64,000 nucleotides of DNA from Clostridia bacterium (GCA_017465885.1 JAFTVG010000015.1:32027-96026), one strand, 5' to 3'; positions 33,949 to 42,479 are shown, numbered from the stretch's first letter. A program made the numbers and translations. Notes: generated by a model from the letters alone, not told the origin.

Positions 33949-36279
33949 TCAATCTTCCGAAATGCCGATGGTCTTTAACGCCTCGGTCTGCATTTTGTAT
34001 AACGTATAGTAAATACCCTTTTGCTTGATAAGCTCCTCGGGCGTGCCCCGCTCGGCAATCGTCTTTTTGTCAATGACGATCAGCTCGTCGGCATCTCTCA
34101 GGGTGGAAAGCCTGTGAGCGATGATCAGGGTGGTGCGCCCTTTTGAAAGGGCGGTCAGCGAGCGCTGGATGATCTGCTCGGTACGGGTGTCCATAGCCGC
34201 GGTGGCTTCGTCAAGGATGAGCAGGACGGGGTCCTTCAAAATGGCTCTGGCAATGGAAAGCCTCTGCTTTTCGCCGCCCGAAAGCTCCATGTTTCCCTGA
34301 CCGATGCGGGTCTCGTACCCGTCTCGCAGCTTCATAATGAATTCGTGTGCGCCCGATGCGATGCAGGCGTTCACCACCTCAAAGAGGGTCGCCTCGGGAC
34401 GGGCGTAGCGGACGTTTTCAAGAATGGTGCCCGAGAAAAGATAGGTGTCCTGAGAAACGATGGCGACCTGACGCCGCAGATCCTCAAAGGCAAGATCCTT
34501 TAGATTGACACCGTCAATGTAGATGTCGCCCTCGGTGGGATCGTAAAGGCGGAGGATCAGATTGGCAAGGGTGGATTTGCCTGCACCGGTCCTGCCCACG
34601 ATGCCGACTGTTTTTCCCGCCTCCACCTCAAAGGAGATCTTTTCAAGAACGGTCTGACCGGGGATGTAGCAAAATCCCAGATTTTCAAAACGAAGCCCGC
34701 CCTTCATTCTTTCGATACGTAAAGGCTCCTCCCGCTCCACGACCTCGGGCTTGGCGTCCATGATCTCGAAGAGCCTGCTCATTGCCTTCATGCTGTCGGC
34801 GGCGGTGGAGATCATATCAACGAAGCCGAAAAGGGGAGCGTAGATCATGGAAACGTAGGAGATAAAGGTGGCAAGCAGACCGTAAGTCAGCACAGACTGC
34901 TCTCCCACCAAGGCAGGGTTTGTCAGATGTAAAAGGATCATCACGCCGCCCACAGCCCATACCAGGCTGTTTCCGAGGCGCAAAAGAAGCTCCACTCCGG
35001 GAAAGACCTTGGCACCGTATAAATTGGTGTTCAGATCTGCCTTTGCCAGCTCCTCATTTTTCTTGTTGAAGCGTTTTTGCTCCTTCTGTTCACCCGAGAA
35101 GGCCTTGACCACTCTCACGCCTCCCAGCATATCCGAAAGGGCGGAGGAAAGCGACCTGCTTCTGCCAAAGCGGCGGCTGTGCAGCACGTCCATTTTTTTG
35201 AAGATGGCTCGGATGGCAACGATGGAGAAGGGAATAAAGAGGACCGCCGCAAGACAAAGGGGCGGGCTTAAGAGAAACATGATCAGAATGGCGGCAACCA
35301 CCTGCACCATATTGACCGTAAAGGAGGGAATGAGATCGCAAAAGAACCAATAGATGGTCTGAGAGTCGGAGTTGACCTGCGTCATCAGACCGCCGGTCTT
35401 TCTCGAGGTGAAAAAGGATACCGAAAGGCGGTTGATGGAGGAGAAAATGATCTTTCTCAAATCATAGATCATATCGGCGGCAATCACCGACGTCAAGGCA
35501 CTGTGAAGGCTGGAGACCAGCTGGGAAAGGAGTCTTGTTGCCACGATGATGCCGATGACCAGGGCGATCTTGCCGTAAAATGCACCCGCTACGTCCAGCA
35601 CCTGATCGTAAAAGAAGCCGGCGGAAAAGTAGGGCGCGACGATGGACAAAAGACCGGTCAAAACGAGGGTCAGACCCACCAGCAGGATCTTCCATTTGTA
35701 TGCCGAGAGGAGCTTTGCCGTGCGCCATACCGTTTTGGATTGCTTTTGACATTTGGGGCAGACCTTGCTTTCGGGATCGGGATAGCGCAGTCCGCATTTG
35801 GGGCAGTAAAGCTCCTTTTTTTTCACCCGATCGCCCGAAAGGGGAGTAAAGCTTCCTTCGGCGGCAATGCTTTCCAGATATCCCGTGAAGATGCGCACGT
35901 CTTCCTTGAAGGAAAGGGTGTAGTTGCAAAGCACCACCCGCCCCTCGGCACAGGCAGCAGAAAGACGGCAGGAGGAGGCGAGATCCTCGCTTTTAAAGGC
36001 GGAAAGGGCGGACAGATCCCACTCTTTTTTGTTGCAGGGCAGGAAAAGACGCATCGTCCTCTTTTTTTCCTTGCGGATCTGGGTGATGCCTGAAACGTAT
36101 AGCAGCCGCGTTTGGGTTGCGATCAGATAGCAGTCCTTAAACCTACAGTCCTCGTCAAGATCGAGGTAAAGCAAAGCAAGGATATCCTCCTTCTTCACGC
36201 CGTAGGACGAAAGGGCAGGCAGGAGCAGATCGGGGACGATATGGGGGTTTTGTGGGTCAAATACGTGTGGAGCGCGCAT
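33949..36279 (-). CDS. ABC half-exporter with N-terminal soluble domain and zinc ribbon
   Basis: 776 residues. A soluble N-terminal domain of about 150 residues (sharing the layout of the partner subunit) leads to a zinc ribbon Cys159, Cys162, Cys174, Cys177 (CPKC, CPKC), six membrane helices and an ATPase with GRTGAGKST, LSGGEKQR and LLILDEATAAMD. It precedes the DUF1854 gene, whose ribosome site overlaps its stop codon. The acyltransferase gene lies upstream on the same strand with no convincing terminator between, so the four genes may form one operon. An envelope lipid or lipid-linked substrate is a guess from that neighbour. Confidence 0.85.
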   Translation of the reverse strand: MRAPHVFDPQNPHIVPDLLLPALSSYGVKKEDILALLYLDLDEDCRFKDCYLIATQTRLLYVSGITQIRKEKKRTMRLFLPCNKKEWDLSALSAFKSEDLASSCRLSAACAEGRVVLCNYTLSFKEDVRIFTGYLESIAAEGSFTPLSGDRVKKKELYCPKCGLRYPDPESKVCPKCQKQSKTVWRTAKLLSAYKWKILLVGLTLVLTGLLSIVAPYFSAGFFYDQVLDVAGAFYGKIALVIGIIVATRLLSQLVSSLHSALTSVIAADMIYDLRKIIFSSINRLSVSFFTSRKTGGLMTQVNSDSQTIYWFFCDLIPSFTVNMVQVVAAILIMFLLSPPLCLAAVLFIPFSIVAIRAIFKKMDVLHSRRFGRSRSLSSALSDMLGGVRVVKAFSGEQKEQKRFNKKNEELAKADLNTNLYGAKVFPGVELLLRLGNSLVWAVGGVMILLHLTNPALVGEQSVLTYGLLATFISYVSMIYAPLFGFVDMISTAADSMKAMSRLFEIMDAKPEVVEREEPLRIERMKGGLRFENLGFCYIPGQTVLEKISFEVEAGKTVGIVGRTGAGKSTLANLILRLYDPTEGDIYIDGVNLKDLAFEDLRRQVAIVSQDTYLFSGTILENVRYARPEATLFEVVNACIASGAHEFIMKLRDGYETRIGQGNMELSGGEKQRLSIARAILKDPVLLILDEATAAMDTRTEQIIQRSLTALSKGRTTLIIAHRLSTLRDADELIVIDKKTIAERGTPEELIKQKGIYYTLYKMQTEALKTIGISED

Positions 36280-36322
36280 AGTGCCTTCTTTCTTTGCCGC
36301 ATTTTGCGGTAAGCGGTGGATA

Positions 36323-36353
36323 CCCGCAGACCGTCCGATAATCGATCTGCGGG
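36323..36353 (-). repeat. Hairpin between acyltransferase and ABC genes
   Basis: CCCGCAGA (36323-36330) / TCTGCGGG (36346-36353) with no T-run on the minus strand; possibly an mRNA-processing or attenuation site rather than a terminator. Confidence 0.5.
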
Positions 36354-36360
36354 CTTGTAA

Positions 36361-37629
36361 TCAGTTTTCGAGAGTGTGGTTGGGATTGACCTTTTTGTAG
36401 ATCTCCTCGGTGGCAAAGGAGAGCTTGGTCACCACGTTTTCACGTGAAGGATAGCAATAGAAGGAGTCGGTGGGGGTGGAAATGTCGAAGCAGTCCTTGG
36501 GCTCGATGTAGCAGTATTCGTATTCCACGTGCAGACCGTACATTCCCTTGGAGGAGCGGGTCACGGTATAGGGTTGTCCTTCGTAATTTCCCGTGAGGGT
36601 AAATCCGTTTTCGTCGTGCACCACCTTGGCATCCCCCAGGTAGACGAACTTTTTGGGGTTGTAAAGCGAATAAACGCGCACGTCGTCTTCAAAGCGATAG
36701 CGGCCCTCCGCCACCTCCTTTTTCACGTTCTCTCTCTGCCATTCAAACCAGTCGGGAACGTGGGGAAATTCGGTCTTTCCTTCGGTGGCGTGCATTCTGC
36801 CCAGCTCGTCCATCTCCCAGCTCTTGCCGCAGTGACCGCAGGTCAGAGTGGCACCCTTGGAGGTCATTTTGAATTCGGTCTTGCAGGCAGGGCACTGGTA
36901 GAGCACCTTGTGAAGACCCTCCGCTCTCTTTTCGTAGGTGATGCGGATATTGTTTTCGTATTGATAGCGGTATTCGTCGTAGCGCATTTCGCGGCGAATG
37001 ACGTCGTCGATCTCGCGGGGAGACATTTCCGCCATCTGCTCTGGGGTGAGGATCTTTTTGAATTCGGTGTGTAAGACCGCCTCTTTTCTTTTGTGGCGGT
37101 AGCTCCAGAAGGGGGTGTAGAGATAGTTTCCGTGATGTTTTGCCACCACCACGGGGACGTTCATCTTCTTTGCCATGGCGCCAACGCCCTCGGGCAGATA
37201 GGCAAGGGTTCCGCAGGGCGAGTAGCGCGCTTCGGGGAACATACAAAGCACGTCCTTATTTTTCTTCACCACGTGGATCATATTTTTGACCATAGAAACG
37301 TCGGAAACGAACTTTCTCGTGCCGATGCTGCCGATGATCTCAAGCAGGATTGCGCGGCGGTAGTAGCCGTCTACCGTAACCACGTTTGAAACGGGGTGAG
37401 GGAAGGTGCCCTTGGACATCATATAGAAGTCCACGAACTGCATATGGTTGCTTAACAGAAAATAGGGGGGCTTGAGTCCCTCCATATTGACCTTGGTCAC
37501 CTTGTTCTTTACCCCCAACAGGCAAAGATCGGATGCGATACGGATGACGACTCTGGTCCACAGGGGCTGTCTGTGGGGCCTTTTTGCAAGATGGTAGGGC
37601 TTCAGGTGCTTATAATTGATCTCAGACAT
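36361..37629 (-). CDS. PlsC-type acyltransferase with internal zinc ribbon
   Basis: 422 residues. The acyltransferase motif NHMQFVD (His62, Asp67) and the FPEAR substrate motif (131-135) place it with 1-acylglycerol-3-phosphate acyltransferases. Unusually, a zinc ribbon (Cys246, Cys249, Cys264, Cys267) follows, then a beta-rich C-terminal region of about 150 residues. Typical PlsC proteins are about 240 residues, so almost half of this one is additional. AGGAGAA precedes the ATG. It is first in the operon with the zinc-ribbon exporters and is driven by a promoter with phased repeats. The acyl acceptor is unknown. Confidence 0.85.
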   Translation of the reverse strand: MSEINYKHLKPYHLAKRPHRQPLWTRVVIRIASDLCLLGVKNKVTKVNMEGLKPPYFLLSNHMQFVDFYMMSKGTFPHPVSNVVTVDGYYRRAILLEIIGSIGTRKFVSDVSMVKNMIHVVKKNKDVLCMFPEARYSPCGTLAYLPEGVGAMAKKMNVPVVVAKHHGNYLYTPFWSYRHKRKEAVLHTEFKKILTPEQMAEMSPREIDDVIRREMRYDEYRYQYENNIRITYEKRAEGLHKVLYQCPACKTEFKMTSKGATLTCGHCGKSWEMDELGRMHATEGKTEFPHVPDWFEWQRENVKKEVAEGRYRFEDDVRVYSLYNPKKFVYLGDAKVVHDENGFTLTGNYEGQPYTVTRSSKGMYGLHVEYEYCYIEPKDCFDISTPTDSFYCYPSRENVVTKLSFATEEIYKKVNPNHTLEN

Positions 37630-37653
37630 GGCGTTCTCCTGACCTTTCTCTTA

Positions 37654-37696
37654 TATATAACCGCATATGTAAACCGTATATAAACTATACGTAAAC
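37654..37696 (-). promoter_or_regulatory. Phased TATRTAAAC repeats and palindrome, candidate operator
   Basis: Four direct repeats resembling TATATAAAC start at 37654, 37666, 37677 and 37688 (12, 11 and 11 bp apart), just downstream of the -10 box. Within them CGTATA-N5-TATACG (37675-37691) is a perfect inverted repeat of the kind bound by TetR-family repressors. Binding is inferred. Confidence 0.55.
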
Positions 37697-37725
37697 AGTA
37701 TAGCAAAAAAGCGCTCTCTTGTCAA
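37697..37725 (-). promoter_or_regulatory. Promoter of the acyltransferase-ABC operon
   Basis: Minus strand TTGACA (37720-37725), 17-bp spacer, TATACT (37697-37702). The region 37630-37896 holds only this promoter, its operator repeats, and the divergent azlC promoter. Confidence 0.88.
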
Positions 37726-37824
37726 TCGCTTTTGGGGAAAACGGTCAAAAGAGAACAAAAAAAGAGGGAAAAGAAAGGGATGCTCAGGAATTTTTCAAAA
37801 CGTTCGAAAAGGGAAAAGCACCAC

Positions 37825-37853
37825 TTGACAAAAACGGGGAAAAGCGGTAGTAT
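37825..37853 (+). promoter_or_regulatory. Promoter of azlCD
   Basis: TTGACA (37825-37830), 17-bp spacer, TAGTAT (37848-37853). Confidence 0.8.
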
Positions 37854-37896
37854 AGAGGGTGTAAATCTGTAAAAAAGAAGGGTGGCGGCAGTCAAA

Positions 37897-38595
37897 ATGA
37901 ATAAAACCGTCAAAAAGGCGTTTGTGGACACCCTGCCCGTGATGACGGGCTATCTTGTGCTGGGCTTTGGCTTTGGCATCGTCCTGCACGCCGCAGGCTA
38001 CGGACTGCCCGTTGCCCTTGCCATGAGCCTTTTTATTTATGCAGGCTCGATGCAGTACGCCGCCATCGGACTCTTTACAGGGGGTGCCTCTCTTGTCACG
38101 GTGGGGCTCACCACCCTGATGGTCAATGCAAGACACCTCTTTTACGGCATTTCGATGATCGATAAATATAAAGATACGGGCAAAAGAAAGCCCTATCTGA
38201 TCTTTGCCCTGACCGACGAGACCTATTCGCTGGTCTGCCGTGATTTGACGCAGATCCCCTTGAAGCAACGAAGGAGCTACTATCTGCTCGTTTCGCTTCT
38301 TGACCATCTTTACTGGGTGGCAGGCACGGCGCTGGGCGCCGTTGCGGGCAGTCTGATTCACTTCAACAGCGAGGGGATAGATTTTGCCCTGACAGCGCTG
38401 TTCGTTACCGTCTTTTTGGAGCAGTGGCTGTCAAGCAAGGATCACCTGCCCGCCCTTGCAGGGTTGGGGGTGTCTCTTCTTTGCCTGCCTATCTTCGGAG
38501 CGGAGGGCTTTCTCATTCCCGCCATGCTGGGCATAGCGGTGATCCTCTGCCTTTATAAGGGCAAAAGGGAAGGAGGCAAGGAGCAGAATGGATGA
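37897..38595 (+). CDS. azlC: AzlC-family branched-chain amino acid exporter, large subunit
   Basis: 232 residues from ATG 37897; a GTG at 37882 is also possible, and the ribosome site AGAAGGG is poorly placed for either. The sequence FVDTLPVMTGYLVLGFGFGI and the motif YAGSMQYAAIGLF are typical AzlC, with about six membrane helices. With AzlD it exports branched-chain amino acids or analogues. azlD overlaps its end by 8 bp. Confidence 0.93.
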   Translation: MNKTVKKAFVDTLPVMTGYLVLGFGFGIVLHAAGYGLPVALAMSLFIYAGSMQYAAIGLFTGGASLVTVGLTTLMVNARHLFYGISMIDKYKDTGKRKPYLIFALTDETYSLVCRDLTQIPLKQRRSYYLLVSLLDHLYWVAGTALGAVAGSLIHFNSEGIDFALTALFVTVFLEQWLSSKDHLPALAGLGVSLLCLPIFGAEGFLIPAMLGIAVILCLYKGKREGGKEQNG

Positions 38596-38914
38596 TCTTC
38601 ATATCTGGCTTGCCATAGCGGTGATGAGCATCGTCACGGCGGCAACCCGCTTTTTACCCTTTCTCCTCTTTTCGGGCAAGAAAAAAACGCCGAAGCTGAT
38701 CGAGCGTTTAGGCAAGACCCTGCCTTACGCCATTATGGGTATGCTGGTGGTCTATTGCTTAAAAGGGGTGCATTTTGGCGGGCTTTCTGGCTTTTTACCC
38801 CCTCTTCTTGCCTGCCTTGCGGTGGGGGCGACCTACGTGTGGAAGAGGAACACGCTGTTTAGCATTATTTCGGGAACGGTGCTTTATATGGTGCTGGTGC
38901 AGTTCGTTTTTTAA
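38588..38914 (+). CDS. azlD: AzlD-family branched-chain amino acid exporter, small subunit
   Basis: 108 residues with three to four membrane helices. The AzlD pattern TAATRFLPFLLF and RLGKTLPYAIMGMLVVYCL is clear. AAGGAGC precedes the ATG. It overlaps azlC by 8 bp, indicating translational coupling and a shared complex. Confidence 0.93.
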   Translation: MDDLHIWLAIAVMSIVTAATRFLPFLLFSGKKKTPKLIERLGKTLPYAIMGMLVVYCLKGVHFGGLSGFLPPLLACLAVGATYVWKRNTLFSIISGTVLYMVLVQFVF

Positions 38915-38928
38915 GAAAGGAGCGTCTT

Positions 38929-39516
38929 TTGGAAAAAATCAAAATACAGGTTGCAAGCAGGGACGATGCTCTTGCCTGCGCCGTCATTTACGGTCACTAT
39001 ACCCTGAAAACGGCGGTAAGCTTTGACTACGAAGCGATGCCCGTCTACGAATTTGCCAAAAAGATCGAAAAAACGCTGGAAAGGTACCCCTTTTTGGTGG
39101 CAAAGGAGGGAGACAGGCGCATCGGCTATGCCTACGCTTCGCCCTTTAAGGAGCGCCCCGCGTATAACAGAGCGGTGGAGACCACCATCTATTTAGACCC
39201 CGATTGCAGAGGTCGCGGAGCGGGAAAGCTTCTTTATACCGCCCTTGAAGAAGAACTGAAAAAGCAGGGCGTGCTGAACCTCAACGCCTGCATTGCCCTC
39301 AGCCCCGATCCCGACGATCCCTATTTAAGCGATGCCAGCATCCGCTTTCACGAGAGGATGGGCTATCAAAAGGTGGCGCACTTCACCGCCTGCGGCAGAA
39401 AGTTTGACAGATGGTACGATATGATCTGGATGGAAAAGATGATCGGCGAGCATACCGATGCCCCGCCGCCCTTCATTCCTTACGGGCAACTTATGGGAAA
39501 CAATACTGCTGATTGA
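38929..39516 (+). CDS. GNAT acetyltransferase, phosphinothricin-acetyltransferase-like
   Basis: 195 residues beginning at TTG with AAAGGAG upstream. The acetyl-CoA site is DPDCRGRGAGKLLYTALE, and the N-terminal half (HYTLKTAVSFDYE) plus the C-terminal RFHERMGYQKVAHF and RKFDRWYDMIWMEK agree with the Pat/MnaT subfamily, which acetylates methionine sulfone, sulfoximine or phosphinothricin. The true substrate is unknown. It follows azlD by 14 bp and is probably in the same operon. Confidence 0.85.
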   Translation: MEKIKIQVASRDDALACAVIYGHYTLKTAVSFDYEAMPVYEFAKKIEKTLERYPFLVAKEGDRRIGYAYASPFKERPAYNRAVETTIYLDPDCRGRGAGKLLYTALEEELKKQGVLNLNACIALSPDPDDPYLSDASIRFHERMGYQKVAHFTACGRKFDRWYDMIWMEKMIGEHTDAPPPFIPYGQLMGNNTAD

Positions 39517-39525
39517 ACCTTTACA

Positions 39526-39676
39526 CCTTTTCCCGCAGGGAAAAGATTTCACCGCCACGCAGTGGCGATTTCACAGAGTATTCTGTAAAGGATACTCTAT
39601 TTCACATTTTTCCAAAGGAAAAATATTTCACTGAAGAAAAATGAGAACTCATTTTTCTTCTCGGGGCGGCGCCCCA
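39526..39676. repeat. Second hairpin array, with ATTTCAC spacers
   Basis: Five or six hairpins in tandem: CTTTTCCC-GCA-GGGAAAAG, CGCCAC-GCA-GTGGCG, AGAGTAT...ATACTCT, ATTTTTCC-AAA-GGAAAAAT, GAAGAAAAATGAG...CTCATTTTTCTTC and GGGGC-GGC-GCCCC. The first four junctions carry ATTTCAC. Stem sequences are unrelated to each other; only architecture and spacer are conserved. Confidence 0.85.
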
Positions 39677-39706
39677 ATATACTATATAGACAATAAGGAG
39701 CGAATG

Positions 39707-40822
39707 ATGAAAAAGTTAGGATTCGGATTGATGAGACTGCCTCTTCTTGAGGCGCAGAACAACAAGAGCATCGACAAGGAGCAGGTGAAGAAAATGATCG
39801 ACACCTTCCTTGAGCGGGGCTTTACCTATTTTGACACCGCCTATATGTATCACGATTTTGAAAGCGAGCGCATCGCAAGGGAGCTGCTGGTGGAGCGGCA
39901 TCCCCGTGACAGCTTTACCCTTGCCTCCAAAATGCCCATGTCACTCATCAAGGAGGAGGGGCAGGTAGACCCCATTTTCAAAGAGCAGATGGAAAAGTGC
40001 GGCGTGGACTTTTTTGACTATTATCTGCTGCACAACCTTGGAACGGTGAACTATGAAAAGGCGGTAAAATTCCACGTTTTCGAGTATCTTGCAAAGAAAA
40101 GGGAAGAAGGCTACGTCAAACATCTGGGCTTTTCCTTCCACGATCGCGCATCGGTTCTTGACAAGATTTTAACCGAGCATCCCGAGGTGGAGTTCGTACA
40201 GCTTCAGATCAACTATCTTGACTGGGAGGATCGGAATATCCAGTCAAGACTTTGCTACGAAACTGCAAGAAAGCACGGCAAAGAAGTCATCGTCATGGAG
40301 CCCGTGAAGGGAGGCACCCTTGCCAAACTGCCCGAAAAGGCGGAAAAGATGTTTAAGGAGTATAACCCCGAGGCTTCCTGCCCCTCCTACGCCATCCGTT
40401 TTGCGGCAGAGAAGGAGGGGGTGATGATGGTGCTTAGCGGTATGTCGAGTATGGAACAGCTTCTTGACAATACCTCCTATATGGCAGACTTCAAGCCTTT
40501 GACCGAGAAAGAAGAAGAGATGGTGGCGCAGGCGGTGAAGTATATCAGAGAATCCATTGCCGTGCCTTGCACCGCTTGCGGCTACTGCACCGCAGGATGC
40601 CCTCAAAATATCCCCATCCCCAAGTATTTTGAGCTTTATAATTTAGAGCTGGTGTCGCTGAACAACGGCTTCTCCACCCAGGGCGAATATTACGACAATC
40701 TGTGGGAAAGCGGCTACGGCAAGGCATCCTCCTGCGTTGCCTGCGGTCAGTGTGAGGAGCAGTGCCCCCAGCACATCGGCATCATCAAGGCGCTCCGTAG
40801 AGTCAAGGGCGCGTTTGAATAA
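39707..40822 (+). CDS. Aldo/keto reductase with two 4Fe-4S clusters
   Basis: 371 residues from the second of two adjacent ATG codons (AAGGAG is best spaced for 39707). The TIM-barrel AKR core starts MKKLGFGLMRLPLLE, with catalytic FDTAYMYHDFESE and HPRDSFTLASKMP. The C-terminus carries two ferredoxin-like motifs (Cys288, 291, 294, 298 and Cys343, 346, 349, 353). This is the fused clostridial oxidoreductase type that probably uses ferredoxin electrons. The hairpin array lies just upstream, and the frame runs open into it from 39641 without a proper site. Confidence 0.93.
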   Translation: MKKLGFGLMRLPLLEAQNNKSIDKEQVKKMIDTFLERGFTYFDTAYMYHDFESERIARELLVERHPRDSFTLASKMPMSLIKEEGQVDPIFKEQMEKCGVDFFDYYLLHNLGTVNYEKAVKFHVFEYLAKKREEGYVKHLGFSFHDRASVLDKILTEHPEVEFVQLQINYLDWEDRNIQSRLCYETARKHGKEVIVMEPVKGGTLAKLPEKAEKMFKEYNPEASCPSYAIRFAAEKEGVMMVLSGMSSMEQLLDNTSYMADFKPLTEKEEEMVAQAVKYIRESIAVPCTACGYCTAGCPQNIPIPKYFELYNLELVSLNNGFSTQGEYYDNLWESGYGKASSCVACGQCEEQCPQHIGIIKALRRVKGAFE

Positions 40823-40837
40823 AATAAGGGATATTCT

Positions 40838-41203
40838 ATGAAAAAATGCGTTGATCTCTCATCCTATCTTGGCAAAACTGTAGAAATCACCATCGACCGT
40901 CCTCTTGGATCTGCCCACCCGCAGTACCCTCAAACGATCTATCCTCTCAATTACGGCTACCTGCCTGATACCCTCAGCGGTGACGGCGAGGAGATCGACG
41001 TGTATTTGATGGGTGTCAGCGAGCCTATCTTGGAATATACCGCGCGGGTCATCGCCGTGATCCACAGGGAAAACGATGTGGAGGACAAGCTGGTTGCTGT
41101 ACCTGAGGGGATGCGCTTTACCCGTGCGCAGATTGAGGAATATACTGCTTTTCAAGAACGGTATTTTGGGAGCGTGGTCATCCTTGCTGAGGAAATAGAC
41201 TGA
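40838..41203 (+). CDS. Short inorganic-pyrophosphatase-like protein
   Basis: 121 residues versus about 170-180 for family-I pyrophosphatases. YPLNYGYLPDTLSGDGEEIDVYLMG matches the family core, though the usual DGDPLDV becomes DGEEIDV, so one of the metal-binding Asp residues is replaced. VEDKLVAVPEG corresponds to the conserved DDKI region. It may be a reduced clostridial form of the enzyme or a protein that lost full activity. It follows the aldo/keto reductase by 15 bp. Confidence 0.75.
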   Translation: MKKCVDLSSYLGKTVEITIDRPLGSAHPQYPQTIYPLNYGYLPDTLSGDGEEIDVYLMGVSEPILEYTARVIAVIHRENDVEDKLVAVPEGMRFTRAQIEEYTAFQERYFGSVVILAEEID

Positions 41204-41217
41204 CGAAAGGAGCTTTT

Positions 41218-41850
41218 ATGGCATCAAGAATGATTCATCTGGCAATTGCATATAAAGTTGCAGAGCAACGAGATGTTGGCGATTTTGCCCGATTTCAGAT
41301 CGGAACGATGCTGCCCGATGAATACCCAAAGAACATCAGCCATCTAAAGTATAGCTTTGATGATGGACGAAAGAAAAGCTATCGTCTTTCCTTTTTCAGG
41401 CAACGCTACGGGCAAAAGCTGGCGGTGGACGATCTTTATAAAGGCTATTATCTGCATTTGGTGGAAGATATGCTTTACCGCAATTTTGTTTACGGCAGGC
41501 ACTACTGGGACCCTCGTCCTGCGGGAAATATCGAGAAGCTTCACCACGATTACAACTTGCTCAACGGCTATATTATCCAAAAATACGGCATTGAAAAAGG
41601 GCTTGTTTTGCCGGCAGATTTTGAAAAAGAGCCTCTTTTTGAGATCTGCCCGGTGTCTTTACAGGCACTGCGCGCCTCCTTTGAGCGGGATTTTCTTCCC
41701 GATGACGGCACGCCCTTTTTCTTCACGGTACAAATGGCAGAGGAATTTATACAACTGGCAACGCAGCAGTGCGTTCAGGAATACGATGCCTTAACAGAAG
41801 GAACGTTCTTGACGGATGAACGGCAGTATGCTTGGGACAACTACCAATGA
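41218..41850 (+). CDS. Putative zinc-dependent hydrolase (phospholipase C-like)
   Basis: 210 residues. His7 in MIHLAIAYKV, an Asp in GTMLPDEYP, the HLVEDMLYR helix and KLHHDYNLLN form a His/Asp pattern seen in small zinc phospholipase C/P1-nuclease-like proteins. There is no signal peptide, unlike secreted phospholipases. GAAAGGAG precedes the ATG. A GNAT gene follows. The family call is from pattern only. Confidence 0.5.
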   Translation: MASRMIHLAIAYKVAEQRDVGDFARFQIGTMLPDEYPKNISHLKYSFDDGRKKSYRLSFFRQRYGQKLAVDDLYKGYYLHLVEDMLYRNFVYGRHYWDPRPAGNIEKLHHDYNLLNGYIIQKYGIEKGLVLPADFEKEPLFEICPVSLQALRASFERDFLPDDGTPFFFTVQMAEEFIQLATQQCVQEYDALTEGTFLTDERQYAWDNYQ

Positions 41851-41884
41851 AGGGCTTGGTAAAGTGCGATGAGAGGAGCAGAAA

Positions 41885-42388
41885 ATGAGTGATTTCCAAC
41901 TTAAAACACCCCAAACCGACGCCGAAATAAAGGGAATGGGCGGGGTGATGTACCACTCTTGGCAGGAGACCTACAAGGGGCTGATGGATGAGGAATATTT
42001 AAAAACCGTCACGCCCGAAAAATGCGAAAAGATCGCGGCGTTTCAAAAAAACGATAGTCTTGTAGCCAAGATCGGCGAAGAAGTGGCGGGCTTTGTCACC
42101 TGCGGCGCCTGCCGTGATGAAAATGCCGCCGATACGGGCGAGATCTACGCCATCTACCTGCTTGCCGCCCATCAAGGAAAAAAGGTGGGCTACCGCTTGA
42201 TGAATGCCGCTATGGAGCGCCTTGACGACTATGATAAGGTGGCTTTGTGGATGCTTGCAGGCAATGAAAAAGCCATCCGCTTTTATGAACGATACGGCTT
42301 TCGCTTGGACAGCAAAGAAAAAACGGTGATGATCGGCAGTCCCTGCACCGAGCTGAGGATGGTTTACGAGAAGAAAGGGAAACGATAA
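41885..42388 (+). CDS. GNAT acetyltransferase
   Basis: 167 residues. The acetyl-CoA motif IYAIYLLAAHQGKKVGYRLM, followed by LWMLAGNEKAIRFYERYGF, is typical of the Rimi-like general GNAT family. The substrate is unknown. AGGAGCAG precedes the ATG. A terminator follows. Confidence 0.9.
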   Translation: MSDFQLKTPQTDAEIKGMGGVMYHSWQETYKGLMDEEYLKTVTPEKCEKIAAFQKNDSLVAKIGEEVAGFVTCGACRDENAADTGEIYAIYLLAAHQGKKVGYRLMNAAMERLDDYDKVALWMLAGNEKAIRFYERYGFRLDSKEKTVMIGSPCTELRMVYEKKGKR

Positions 42389-42424
42389 GGCTTTGCGCTC
42401 TGCGTTCCCCCGTTTTCACTGTAG

Positions 42425-42450
42425 AAGCGGGAAAGAGCATCCGCTTTTTT
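42425..42450 (+). terminator. Terminator after the GNAT gene
   Basis: AAGCGG (42425-42430) / CCGCTT (42441-42446) with a T6 tail. Confidence 0.65.
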
Positions 42451-42479
42451 AAACGAAAAGATCGGCTATATGAACATTT

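Noticed and set aside
39526..39676. Possible CRISPR array or tandem terminators
   Set aside because: Only ATTTCAC is repeated; stems differ, and T-runs needed for termination are missing after most hairpins.
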